From: Hermatobates lingyangjiaoensis
Taxonomy: Eukaryota > Arthropoda > Insecta > Hemiptera > Hermatobatidae
Reading direction: 5' to 3'
Assembly (NCBI GenBank): GCA_026182355.1
Contig: JAPFBL010000119.1
Span: 1,684,001-1,748,000 of the forward strand
Length of the DNA: 64,000 nucleotides
Under the pieces are notes generated by a model. That model did no database searches. It saw nothing but the letters and a program-made list of their open reading frames with translations, and was not told where the DNA came from. Position 1 is the first letter of the stretch. Each line of letters starts with the position of its first letter. Shown here piece after piece: positions 11,530 to 20,689 of this stretch. A program made the translations under genes and the position numbers.

Positions 11530-13989
11530 ATGTCGCTGGGCAATCTAGTATTTGCATTACCCCTGCAACATAGAAGTGTCATTAGGAGAAAAGAACAGCT
11601 ACTTAAAAAAGTCGTGAATGCAGAATCTGCTCTGCTTTTCAATAATGTATGCTTAGATGAAGATCTGCTGCCAACTTATACAAATATTAAAATACACGAC
11701 AGTGCAGCTCGAGATACTATCGAAACTCGGAAGTTCCGACGACAGCTGATTATAAGACAGCTAAAGCTCAAAAATGAGGAGATTATCAGACTACGACAGG
11801 AGTTGCTTGTAACGGATAATGATTATTCCAGTTTAGAAATTAACGAGGACCTTAGAGCCAATATTGATAGTGTACTGGAAGCTAGTGTAAAGCAACATGA
11901 AGAAATTACAAGGACGAGAACTATGCGTAAGTTAGTTAGACTTAATGGAGGTAACCTGAAAAGACCGTGCCCTTCCTCTTGCTTTGTCAACCTTACTGAT
12001 AAGACGCTGAGTAAAAGTGAGGAAGAATTGCTTAACTTCGGACTGAACTGTCATTTTCTTTCCAAACCACCACCTTATGGAAAACGACTGGAACTAGAGT
12101 CCCTACTGGACTCTATTCTTAACATAGCTCAAGAAGGAAAGGTTAAAGTGGACGAGGGCATCCGTGAAGAAATCTTGCGCGAAGCTAAAATTACAAGAGG
12201 GAAGTTCCAAAGCACCTTGATTAAAAAAAGACACCATGATGCAGCTAAATCACTTAGAAATGATGCTTCTATTACTATTAGGAGAGCTGACAAGGCAGCA
12301 TGCTATGTTCTCATGCCCACCGAGGAGTATCAATCTAAAATCAACAGCCTACTAAGTGATAGTACTAAATTTAAGTTAATCAAAAGGAACCCGGTTGAAG
12401 ACATCAAGAAGCGTGTTAATAAAATAATTAGAAGCATTAAATCAAAGAAAGGAAATATCTCTCTGCCCTTGCTAAAGGGTGACTTTGACCTTGGCTACTG
12501 TTATGGGACGGTGAAGATACACAAACCTAACAACCCGCTACGACCTATCATCAGCCAGATTCCCACCCCTACTTACCATCTTGCAAAACGATTAAATACT
12601 ATTCTTAAGCCATTCATCCCATCTGAATACAGCCTCTCTTCATCCATAGATTTCCTGGAACTGCTCAAGACATCTAACACTAAAGGCAACCTAGCATCTT
12701 TGGACGTAGAGTCTCTCTTTACTAACGTCCCTGTTGATAAGACCATATCCTATATTCTTGAAGAAATCTACCCCCCTAACCAGGAACCCAGACTTGATAT
12801 ACCCAGGTTAGCACTTAAACAATTGCTTGAGATATGTACGAAGGAAGCCCCATTTCTTTCGCCAGATGGACGCATGTTCCAGCAGATTGATGGTGTAGCC
12901 ATGGGCTCACCTCTTGGAGTACTTTTCGCCAACTTTTATATGGGAAGCATAGAAAAAGAGATATTTTCCACCTTGTCGAAGCCACCCATATATTGTCGGT
13001 ACATTGACGATATTTTTGTAGCTACCGATGATAGAAACAAACTCTCTCAACTACATCAACGCCTCCAAGAGGCCTCTGGACTAAAATTAACCTTAGAACT
13101 TAGTAGTGACGGCCAACTGCCCTTCTTAGATGTGCTCGTTAGAAGTGGAATTGACTGTTTCGATACGGAGGTGTACACTAAACCCACCAACTCTGGACAT
13201 TGCCTGAATGGACAAAGTGAGTGTCCCACCAGGTATAAACAAGCTACCATTAGTGCCTACGTCAGAAGAGCCATAACGCACTGCAGCGATTGGAGCAGCA
13301 TACATAAAGAACTTGACAGAACCACCCAGGTTCTGGTCAATAATGGCTACTCAAATAAAGACGTAGAGAAAGAAATCGCAAAACACATAGACAAGTGGTA
13401 TTCCAGAGGTGATAAAGTTGAACAAGTCAAGACTGAAACCATACCTCTGTACTATCGTTCGTACATGTCCACGCAGTACAAGCAGGACGAACAAGCTCTG
13501 CAAAAAATCATAGCGGGTCATGTGAAGACGACGAACGAAAGGGACACGCTACGTCTTATGATTTATTACAACAATAAAAAAACGAGCAACTTGCTTATAA
13601 GGAACAATTGCAGGAAGGAGACGACCGAAGTTCAGAGGAGCCATGTCGTGTATCAATTTATTTGTAAAGAAGGGGACTGTGCAACCCTACCATCCCGATA
13701 CATAGGCATGACTACGACGAAACTCTCAAGGCGTCTCACCATGCACCTCGCTACAGGAGCGCCGAAGGCCCACGTTGAGAAAAAACACCACACTTCACTG
13801 ACGCGTAAGATGGTTGTAGAGGGAACGTCCATTTTAAACTTTAATAGAAACCCGCTTCATTTACAAATCCTAGAAGCCATATACATAAAGGAGAAATGCC
13901 CGGAGATTAACTTGCAATCCAGTGAAATGTTTATTATACCGACTTCAAGAAACTTTGATAATAAAATTAAACTAACAAGGATGGAGTGA
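11530..13989 (+). CDS. PLE-1 polyprotein: reverse transcriptase with GIY-YIG endonuclease, complete copy 1
   Basis: 819 residues with no interruption. Residues 1-120 form an N-terminal domain with FNNVCLDEDLLPTYTNI at 38-54 and a charged, helix-prone stretch to about 120. The RT core spans about 320-500: KIHKPNNPLRPIIS (329-342), motif A LDVESLFTNVP (391-401, Asp392), motif B DGVAMGSPLG (454-463) and motif C YIDD (491-494). The thumb region has PFLDVLV (531-537) and YTKPT. The C-terminal GIY-YIG-like nuclease is about 706-790: a degenerate first strand VVYQF, then YIGMTTTKLSRR (724-735) with Arg734/735 and His739, and Glu782. A pair of cysteines (C712, C717) lies in the linker. This architecture defines Penelope-like elements, which use the nuclease to nick target DNA for primed reverse transcription. 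The clade (Neptune versus Penelope/Poseidon) I cannot fix. Confidence 0.95.
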   Translation: MSLGNLVFALPLQHRSVIRRKEQLLKKVVNAESALLFNNVCLDEDLLPTYTNIKIHDSAARDTIETRKFRRQLIIRQLKLKNEEIIRLRQELLVTDNDYSSLEINEDLRANIDSVLEASVKQHEEITRTRTMRKLVRLNGGNLKRPCPSSCFVNLTDKTLSKSEEELLNFGLNCHFLSKPPPYGKRLELESLLDSILNIAQEGKVKVDEGIREEILREAKITRGKFQSTLIKKRHHDAAKSLRNDASITIRRADKAACYVLMPTEEYQSKINSLLSDSTKFKLIKRNPVEDIKKRVNKIIRSIKSKKGNISLPLLKGDFDLGYCYGTVKIHKPNNPLRPIISQIPTPTYHLAKRLNTILKPFIPSEYSLSSSIDFLELLKTSNTKGNLASLDVESLFTNVPVDKTISYILEEIYPPNQEPRLDIPRLALKQLLEICTKEAPFLSPDGRMFQQIDGVAMGSPLGVLFANFYMGSIEKEIFSTLSKPPIYCRYIDDIFVATDDRNKLSQLHQRLQEASGLKLTLELSSDGQLPFLDVLVRSGIDCFDTEVYTKPTNSGHCLNGQSECPTRYKQATISAYVRRAITHCSDWSSIHKELDRTTQVLVNNGYSNKDVEKEIAKHIDKWYSRGDKVEQVKTETIPLYYRSYMSTQYKQDEQALQKIIAGHVKTTNERDTLRLMIYYNNKKTSNLLIRNNCRKETTEVQRSHVVYQFICKEGDCATLPSRYIGMTTTKLSRRLTMHLATGAPKAHVEKKHHTSLTRKMVVEGTSILNFNRNPLHLQILEAIYIKEKCPEINLQSSEMFIIPTSRNFDNKIKLTRME

Positions 13990-14252
13990 TGGCTAGTTAA
14001 CCTCCTGGACGCTAGGATCGCCACCTACTATTACCTCTTAGTATTGTTACATCTATATCACCTTTTCTATTGTTATCCCTTATATTTGCATTTCTAGTTG
14101 TATCCTGTTACTTTGTTACTTTAAGATTTTATATTATTTATCTGTCTTAGTAATTTATTCTGCCTGAGGATGACCAACGAGGTCGAAAGCTTGTGTTTTA
14201 AAGAGTAGTGAATAAAATTTTAGTAGTTATGTGATTATGTTTTTGCCTGAAA
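13990..14252 (+). repeat. PLE-1 spacer / pseudo-LTR 2
   Basis: Same length and sequence as spacer 1, joining complete copies 1 and 2. It sets the exact 2723-bp period. Confidence 0.85.
14153..14203 (+). ncRNA. Hammerhead ribozyme-like motif, PLE-1 spacer 2
   Basis: CTGAGGA at 14164-14170, GAAA 21 bp further on. Same structure as at 11430-11480. Cleavage at this and the preceding site would release RNA of exactly one element length, 2723 nt. Confidence 0.65.
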
Positions 14253-16712
14253 ATGTCGCTGGGCAATCTAGTATTTGCATTACCCCTGCAACATAGAAGT
14301 GTCATTAGGAGAAAAGAACAGCTACTTAAAAAAGTCGTGAATGCAGAATCTGCTCTGCTTTTCAATAATGTATGCTTAGATGAAGATCTGCTGCCAACTT
14401 ATACAAATATTAAAATACACGACAGTGCAGCTCGAGATACTATCGAAACTCGGAAGTTCCGACGACAGCTGATTATAAGACAGCTAAAGCTCAAAAATGA
14501 GGAGATTATCAGACTACGACAGGAGTTGCTTGTAACGGATAATGATTATTCCAGTTTAGAAATTAACGAGGACCTTAGAGCCAATATTGATAGTGTACTG
14601 GAAGCTAGTGTAAAGCAACATGAAGAAATTACAAGGACGAGAACTATGCGTAAGTTAGTTAGACTTAATGGAGGTAACCTGAAAAGACCGTGCCCTTCCT
14701 CTTGCTTTGTCAACCTTACTGATAAGACGCTGAGTAAAAGTGAGGAAGAATTGCTTAACTTCGGACTGAACTGTCATTTTCTTTCCAAACCACCACCTTA
14801 TGGAAAACGACTGGAACTAGAGTCCCTACTGGACTCTATTCTTAACATAGCTCAAGAAGGAAAGGTTAAAGTGGACGAGGGCATCCGTGAAGAAATCTTG
14901 CGCGAAGCTAAAATTACAAGAGGGAAGTTCCAAAGCACCTTGATTAAAAAAAGACACCATGATGCAGCTAAATCACTTAGAAATGATGCTTCTATTACTA
15001 TTAGGAGAGCTGACAAGGCAGCATGCTATGTTCTCATGCCCACCGAGGAGTATCAATCTAAAATCAACAGCCTACTAAGTGATAGTACTAAATTTAAGTT
15101 AATCAAAAGGAACCCGGTTGAAGACATCAAGAAGCGTGTTAATAAAATAATTAGAAGCATTAAATCAAAGAAAGGAAATATCTCTCTGCCCTTGCTAAAG
15201 GGTGACTTTGACCTTGGCTACTGTTATGGGACGGTGAAGATACACAAACCTAACAACCCGCTACGACCTATCATCAGCCAGATTCCCACCCCTACTTACC
15301 ATCTTGCAAAACGATTAAATACTATTCTTAAGCCATTCATCCCATCTGAATACAGCCTCTCTTCATCCATAGATTTCCTGGAACTGCTCAAGACATCTAA
15401 CACTAAAGGCAACCTAGCATCTTTGGACGTAGAGTCTCTCTTTACTAACGTCCCTGTTGATAAGACCATATCCTATATTCTTGAAGAAATCTACCCCCCT
15501 AACCAGGAACCCAGACTTGATATACCCAGGTTAGCACTTAAACAATTGCTTGAGATATGTACGAAGGAAGCCCCATTTCTTTCGCCAGATGGACGCATGT
15601 TCCAGCAGATTGATGGTGTAGCCATGGGCTCACCTCTTGGAGTACTTTTCGCCAACTTTTATATGGGAAGCATAGAAAAAGAGATATTTTCCACCTTGTC
15701 GAAGCCACCCATATATTGTCGGTACATTGACGATATTTTTGTAGCTACCGATGATAGAAACAAACTCTCTCAACTACATCAACGCCTCCAAGAGGCCTCT
15801 GGACTAAAATTAACCTTAGAACTTAGTAGTGACGGCCAACTGCCCTTCTTAGATGTGCTCGTTAGAAGTGGAATTGACTGTTTCGATACGGAGGTGTACA
15901 CTAAACCCACCAACTCTGGACATTGCCTGAATGGACAAAGTGAGTGTCCCACCAGGTATAAACAAGCTACCATTAGTGCCTACGTCAGAAGAGCCATAAC
16001 GCACTGCAGCGATTGGAGCAGCATACATAAAGAACTTGACAGAACCACCCAGGTTCTGGTCAATAATGGCTACTCAAATAAAGACGTAGAGAAAGAAATC
16101 GCAAAACACATAGACAAGTGGTATTCCAGAGGTGATAAAGTTGAACAAGTCAAGACTGAAACCATACCTCTGTACTATCGTTCGTACATGTCCACGCAGT
16201 ACAAGCAGGACGAACAAGCTCTGCAAAAAATCATAGCGGGTCATGTGAAGACGACGAACGAAAGGGACACGCTACGTCTTATGATTTATTACAACAATAA
16301 AAAAACGAGCAACTTGCTTATAAGGAACAATTGCAGGAAGGAGACGACCGAAGTTCAGAGGAGCCATGTCGTGTATCAATTTATTTGTAAAGAAGGGGAC
16401 TGTGCAACCCTACCATCCCGATACATAGGCATGACTACGACGAAACTCTCAAGGCGTCTCACCATGCACCTCGCTACAGGAGCGCCGAAGGCCCACGTTG
16501 AGAAAAAACACCACACTTCACTGACGCGTAAGATGGTTGTAGAGGGAACGTCCATTTTAAACTTTAATAGAAACCCGCTTCATTTACAAATCCTAGAAGC
16601 CATATACATAAAGGAGAAATGCCCGGAGATTAACTTGCAATCCAGTGAAATGTTTATTATACCGACTTCAAGAAACTTTGATAATAAAATTAAACTAACA
16701 AGGATGGAGTGA
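14253..16712 (+). CDS. PLE-1 reverse transcriptase/GIY-YIG protein, complete copy 2
   Basis: Identical in protein to complete copy 1 over all 819 residues, with the same motifs and no stop or frameshift. Identity this high between neighbouring units means recent tandem insertion, recent gene conversion, or an assembly duplication. It shares the 263-bp spacers on both sides. Confidence 0.95.
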   Translation: MSLGNLVFALPLQHRSVIRRKEQLLKKVVNAESALLFNNVCLDEDLLPTYTNIKIHDSAARDTIETRKFRRQLIIRQLKLKNEEIIRLRQELLVTDNDYSSLEINEDLRANIDSVLEASVKQHEEITRTRTMRKLVRLNGGNLKRPCPSSCFVNLTDKTLSKSEEELLNFGLNCHFLSKPPPYGKRLELESLLDSILNIAQEGKVKVDEGIREEILREAKITRGKFQSTLIKKRHHDAAKSLRNDASITIRRADKAACYVLMPTEEYQSKINSLLSDSTKFKLIKRNPVEDIKKRVNKIIRSIKSKKGNISLPLLKGDFDLGYCYGTVKIHKPNNPLRPIISQIPTPTYHLAKRLNTILKPFIPSEYSLSSSIDFLELLKTSNTKGNLASLDVESLFTNVPVDKTISYILEEIYPPNQEPRLDIPRLALKQLLEICTKEAPFLSPDGRMFQQIDGVAMGSPLGVLFANFYMGSIEKEIFSTLSKPPIYCRYIDDIFVATDDRNKLSQLHQRLQEASGLKLTLELSSDGQLPFLDVLVRSGIDCFDTEVYTKPTNSGHCLNGQSECPTRYKQATISAYVRRAITHCSDWSSIHKELDRTTQVLVNNGYSNKDVEKEIAKHIDKWYSRGDKVEQVKTETIPLYYRSYMSTQYKQDEQALQKIIAGHVKTTNERDTLRLMIYYNNKKTSNLLIRNNCRKETTEVQRSHVVYQFICKEGDCATLPSRYIGMTTTKLSRRLTMHLATGAPKAHVEKKHHTSLTRKMVVEGTSILNFNRNPLHLQILEAIYIKEKCPEINLQSSEMFIIPTSRNFDNKIKLTRME

Positions 16713-16975
16713 TGGCTAGTTAACCTCCTGGACGCTAGGATCGCCACCTACTATTACCTCTTAGTATTGTTACATCTATATCACCTTTTCTATTGTTATC
16801 CCTTATATTTGCATTTCTAGTTGTATCCTGTTACTTTGTTACTTTAAGATTTTATATTATTTATCTGTCTTAGTAATTTATTCTGCCTGAGGATGACCAA
16901 CGAGGTCGAAAGCTTGTGTTTTAAAGAGTAGTGAATAAAATTTTAGTAGTTATGTGATTATGTTTTTGCCTGAAA
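16713..16975 (+). repeat. PLE-1 spacer / 3' pseudo-LTR 3
   Basis: Third + strand spacer, followed by the truncated ORF head, so this is the 3' terminal pseudo-LTR of the array. Confidence 0.85.
16876..16926 (+). ncRNA. Hammerhead ribozyme-like motif, PLE-1 spacer 3
   Basis: CTGAGGA at 16887-16893 with intact GAAA and stem II, as in the other spacers. Confidence 0.65.
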
Positions 16976-17085
16976 ATGTCGCTGGGCAATCTAGTATTTG
17001 CATTACCCCTGCAACATAGAAGTGTCATTAGGAGAAAAGAACAGCTACTTAAAAAAGTCGTGAATGCAGAATCTGCTCTGCTTTT

Positions 17086-17092
<7 letters not shown>
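16976..17092 (+). pseudogene. PLE-1 ORF head fragment at the 3' end of the array
   Basis: It encodes the first 39 residues, MSLGNLVFAL to ...ALLFNN, and then becomes (TA)n. The copy ends about 40 bp earlier than its counterpart at 7789. The same early end (after LLFNN) is seen at 50451, so there are two preferred end points. Confidence 0.85.

Positions 17093-17141
<49 letters not shown>
17090..17141. repeat. (TA)n microsatellite between two PLE ends
   Basis: About 25 TA units. On the left it touches the PLE-1 head, on the right the head of a different PLE in opposite orientation. Two elements thus share one tract. Confidence 0.9.
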
Positions 17142-17142
<1 letters not shown>

Positions 17143-17330
17143 CCAAATATATTATCAAAAACATAACCATAGTTGGCAGAAACTTGCTTCTTTTTAAGTT
17201 TCTCTATCTTCCTAAATAAGAATTTCGTTGTTGTATCTAAACTATATAACAGACTTCCTACACAGTTAATAGTCAACATGTTTCAACTCTTTTATAGAGC
17301 CATCCTTAGGACGAGAATGTTTTATTAACA
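17142..17330 (-). pseudogene. Head fragment of another PLE family with hammerhead-like upstream region
   Basis: Minus strand from 17279 encodes MLTINCVGSLLYSLDTTTKF followed by LFRKIEKLKKKQVSANYGYV, then FDNIFGNI and (TA)n. It aligns without large gaps with the PLE-1 start (LVFALPLQHRS..., RRKEQLLKKVVNAESALLF). Upstream (17280-17330, minus) is CTAAGGA, a stem II of CTCT/AGAG around ATAAA, then GAAA and the self-complementary ACATGT. That is a hammerhead with the invariant G5 changed to A. Stem I next to it is G-C, A-T, C-G. I infer a PLE 3' end of a third family. Confidence 0.6.
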
Positions 17331-17372
17331 TGTGCTTAAAATAAGGACTGCTACCAAAATTCACAATTATAT
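17310..17372 (+). pseudogene. PLE head/tail remnant ending in TA repeat
   Basis: The frame around 17330-17370 reads CLK, stop, GLLPKFTIIY and then TATATA. It corresponds to CLDEDLLPTYTNI of PLE-1 and CIKEGLLPKFTNI at 33.5 kb. It is a small eroded 3' end that abuts family A. Confidence 0.55.
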
Positions 17373-17539
17373 ATAAAAAGATTTCACATAAACACGTGAA
17401 ATAACAATCAATGATCAAACCACAATAAGAAATGGGAAAACAAGACTAAGATCTTTCAACCGTAACAAGCGGTCTTCATCAGAGTCAAAAACTCAACTGA
17501 GTTGAAAGATCTTAGTTTTGTTTTCCCATTTCTTACAAT

Positions 17540-17540
<1 letters not shown>
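17373..17540. repeat. Family A palindrome (asymmetric) between TA tracts
   Basis: The minus-oriented arm (17376-17495) is nearly complete, from AAGATTTCACATAAACACG to GTCAAAAACTCAACT. A short + arm (about 17500-17537) repeats GTTGAAAGATCTTAG to CCCATTTCTTA. (TA)-rich sequence lies on both sides. Confidence 0.75.
17434..17492 (-). ncRNA. Hammerhead ribozyme-like motif (family A)
   Basis: Minus-strand CTGATGA core, stem II ACCG/CGGT, GAAA, self-complementary stem III AGATCT, cleavage T, then stem I GACT/AGTC. All core positions are intact here. For the structure see 59395-59455. Confidence 0.65.

Positions 17541-17596
<56 letters not shown>
17541..17596. repeat. (TA)n microsatellite
   Basis: TA tract with one CA interruption, separating a family A palindrome from an E/F copy. 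Confidence 0.9.
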
Positions 17597-17601
<5 letters not shown>

Positions 17602-17860
17602 TTGGAAAGAAGATTCAAACGGGACATACAAAAGTTTAAATACGTAGAAAAGTGACCCACAGAGTAAAGAAAGATACTTCACTTAATCAAATTTTCGGAA
17701 AATCCCTGTGCAGGAGAGAGAGAGAGAGAGAGAGAGAGTGAGAGAGAGAGAGAGAGAGAGAGATACCAAGCACGCCGGAGACGCAACGGCAATTATCCTG
17801 TAGCTCTTTACTCTGCATGTTAGTTTTCTTCGCATTTTTAACTTGTATACATAAATATTT
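17597..17860 (-). repeat. Family E/F repeat with internal (GA)n expansion
   Basis: Minus orientation. Landmarks TCAAATTTTCGG, then CAGGAG, ACCAAGCACG and GCAACGGCAA occur in the same order as in the left arm of the 63-kb palindrome. The GA-rich segment between CAGGAG and ACCAAGC has expanded to a (GA)n tract at about 17715-17762. The hammerhead core is damaged (CTGCACA in place of CTGAAGA). Confidence 0.6.
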
Positions 17861-17875
17861 CACCATTTTACATAT

Positions 17876-18010
17876 AAAAAGATTTTAAACTAAGCACATG
17901 AATTAAAAATCAACGTTTAAATAAAAATAAGAAAACCAGAAAAATTACTAAGATCTTTCAACCATTCAAGTGGTCTTTATCAGAGTCTCACTCATTATAA
18001 CTGAAACTCT
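17876..18010 (-). repeat. Family A repeat, diverged single arm
   Basis: It reads AAAAAGATTTTAAACTAAGC, then a TCAACG block, then ACTAAGATCTTTCAACC and TGGTCTTTATCAGAGTCTCA. The order matches family A in minus orientation. The core is CTGATAA, so the ribozyme is probably inactive. Confidence 0.55.
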
Positions 18011-18613
18011 GACGGTATAAAATAGACTGATAGGTCAATCAAACGTAGAAATAAATATCAACCAGAAGAGGATATGGAATCATGGTATTCAACCTTGCTT
18101 CTATCATGGATGAGTATTATTAAGGGAAAGTTTAGTGTAATGTCTGAATGGAGGTTGTATTTTACAGGATTGCTTCGTGATTCCAGACATTATTTACTGG
18201 AGTCCTTCGGAGCTTTACCAGACTCTGACCTTGGAAGAGCAGATCCTTTAGTATACCTGTTCAGTCTTTAATTGTACTAATTTATGACTAATATTTCGTG
18301 AATCATGAACAATTTGATTTTTTTTTTTTTACAAAATAAGGAAATATTACTTTGTAACTGAAGCCCGAATAATATTTATTAAATAATGATGATAGGCCTG
18401 AAATAAAAAAAAAAAATTATGAAGGCACTGTTCGCGTTATGGAGATAACCAATCTTGGTTAGCTCATAGCAATTTTAAAACAAGTTGTTGAGGAACTCGT
18501 CACGATTATACTTCTCTAAAAAGTTAAATTATTCAAAATATTAAATAAATTCTTACCTGTAAATATGAGCAGAAATGTTGATTGAACTAATAACTAATTC
18601 ATAATAACCAATA

Positions 18614-18915
18614 CAGTAGAACCTCGTAATACGAATGTAATTTGCTTTACGAGCAGCCATTTGTAAGAATTTTGTCTCGTACGACAAGTAAAAATTCATT
18701 GTACAAACGACCGTCTTGCTCACGCCTATTTGGTCTCTGTTTTATGTTCAGTAGATTAATACTAAAACATGTTTATTTCTTGCATGCATTTATTGTAATA
18801 AATACTATTCATATTACATGTGTAGTTTATTTTTTTGAAATGTACCTTTTCTGTTAAAATTGTTCTCATATTAAACGAGTAAAACTAATTAAGATCGTAC
18901 TACGAGGTTCTACTC
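18614..18915. mobile_element. pogo/Tigger-like MITE
   Basis: Terminal inverted repeats: CAGTAGAACCTCGTAATACG at the left (18614) and its near complement CGTACTACGAGGTTCTACT at the right (about 18896-18914). TA precedes the left end. Ends starting CAGT with TA targets are typical of pogo-group Tc1/mariner transposons. There is no transposase ORF in the ~300 bp, so it is a non-autonomous copy. Confidence 0.6.
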
Positions 18916-20450
18916 GTTAACTACTCGTTCCACCATTAACGATAAAAAAAATTCTTCAAATTAATTATATGATTAGAAAATTTTCTATTATCATACTATT
19001 ATAAATCAATGAATTTATGAAAATATAAACAATCAAACAACTCCAAACAATCAAACATACGAAAAAACGCATATCATTCCTTATTTGCTCACCATAATAA
19101 CAAGTATGAAATTAGATAGTTTACATTGCCGGGTTCATTATTCACTAAAGTAAAACTGTAATTTTTGTTCATAGGTTTAAACAATTTTGATCAAAATTAT
19201 ATTTCTTATCTAAATTTTACTCCTTTTGTTTAATAACAGTACCATTTTATCTTTTAATGCGTGCCCCTCAAAAGATAATTTATGCAATTTTTAATGAAAA
19301 TAGAAATTGATTTAACAGTTTCTTAAGCTTCTGAGTTGGTAAGATAATTTTACTTAAATTATCCTGTACTTTCTAAGTTTAATTAAAAAGCCAACTTGCT
19401 ATTCTATTTCACAGCCAACAGCAACTTCAGGTTAAATATTAAATTTTATGATTATAATTCGTTTGGGTTTTGAGTATTCTGCTGACATACGTGTTCATAA
19501 CCCTTCCACACATACACATATACTAGTTTTTGTACTGTGAAATGATATATTATATCATGTACTAATTTCTACTATATTTATTTATTGATTTAAATTGTCA
19601 CGCATTATATACGTGACAATTTACCAAATTGACATGCTTTATATACTCACTCTAAAACCATAAAATTGAACTCTAAAATGGATTAAACTCGTATTTCAGG
19701 ATACCACTGTAAATACATAAAAGTCAGTGGCCCTTACAGATTCTAATATAAAGAAATAAACGTAAGATAAATTATTCCGGTCCACAAATACATTATGAAG
19801 AAGTTTACAAAAAATTAATGCGACAGTACATAATAATAAAGAGTTTGTAAAGAGTAATTTAACAAAGAAGTTGACGCTCATTTAGTTTTTATGCTTTAAA
19901 CTAACAATTTCTTCTCGTGATTTATTAATGTAGTTATGAAAGGTTGTAAATATTAACTACCATTATATTCGAATAATGAATGAAATAATTACCGACATTA
20001 GACCTAGGATTTCTAATGATATATATCATTGTAGAAAAAAAGTTGTTTTTTTTATGAGCGTTAAAAATACAACTCAGTTACCTAGACAAGGTAATGTAAT
20101 TGTTGACAGTTTGAATGCTTTCTGCAGTGTTCAAACAAGAAGTATGCTTTAAAAATATTACTTGAATGTTAACTCTATGCAAGCTTCGTGGAATATATTA
20201 TAATATAATTAAATGGAATTAAAATAGTTGTGATGTAAACAACCTCATGTTGGTGAAATGCAACTTTACGTGTCACTTAACAGGTACAATGGTCACGAAA
20301 GAGCTTTACTGAATAAGTCAAAGATACCAAGAGATGCCGATTAATTAAGGATGACGAATGAATTGAAATTGAAACATGGAAGGAAGGATTAAAAGAAAGA
20401 TAGTTATCTTATGGATGAAAAGTGGAGGAACAAAAAGATCAGGAATGGAC
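18916..20450. other. Intron sequence, nothing recognised
   Basis: AT-rich. A short perfect hairpin at about 19590-19622 (AAATTGTCACG / CGTGACAATTT) is the only structure I noted. Confidence 0.45.
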
Positions 20451-20454
20451 ACTT

Positions 20455-20590
20455 CAGCACCGTGGCAACGTGCCCGTCTTTAAACTGGTGGGTCTGGGGT
20501 TCAATATCACTCTGGCCTTCGATTTATTTATGGAGGAGGTAAAAAAAGTCCAATTAAATCCTCTCTTGGAGAGGATATTAAACTTGTTTT
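20455..20590 (+). repeat. Worn tRNA-derived SINE 5' part
   Basis: + orientation: 'ACGTGCCCGTCTTTAAACTG' spacing, a B-box-like GGGTTCAATATC, then CTCTGGCCTTCGATTTATTT and a GGAGG...CTTGGAGAGGATATTAAACT tail, matching the tRNA and body segments of the 61.8-kb SINE. Confidence 0.45.
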
Positions 20591-20689
20591 GATTTATTCA
20601 TGTACCTTAGCCTTTCGGTCATATCATGATAAAGTAAAAAAGGTCGATGATTTTTAATTTGAAGCCTTTTTGTCACGCCACGAGAAACT

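Larger units (their letters stand above)
7770..17141 (+). mobile_element. PLE-1: compound Penelope-like element array
   Basis: This is a single insertion-like block with (TA)n at both ends. From left to right it holds: a minus-strand ORF head (7789-7942), a 263-bp spacer, a minus-strand ORF lacking residues 1-121 (to 10303), then a + strand ORF lacking residues 1-499 (from 10303), a spacer, a complete ORF, a spacer, a complete ORF, a spacer, and a + strand ORF head (16976-17092). The tandem period is exactly 2723 bp. Proteins from the copies are identical over shared regions, so the insertion is recent or homogenised. Tandem copies plus an inverted 5'-truncated copy are the classic genomic form of PLEs. 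Copies in this array, once transcribed across a spacer, would supply a full ORF and two ribozymes. Confidence 0.9.

Noticed and set aside
14253..16712. Assembly duplication as the sole reason for identical PLE-1 units
   Set aside because: Not excluded, but tandem identical units are normal for young PLE insertions and the truncated units on both sides have distinct, element-typical ends. Listed as a check instead.
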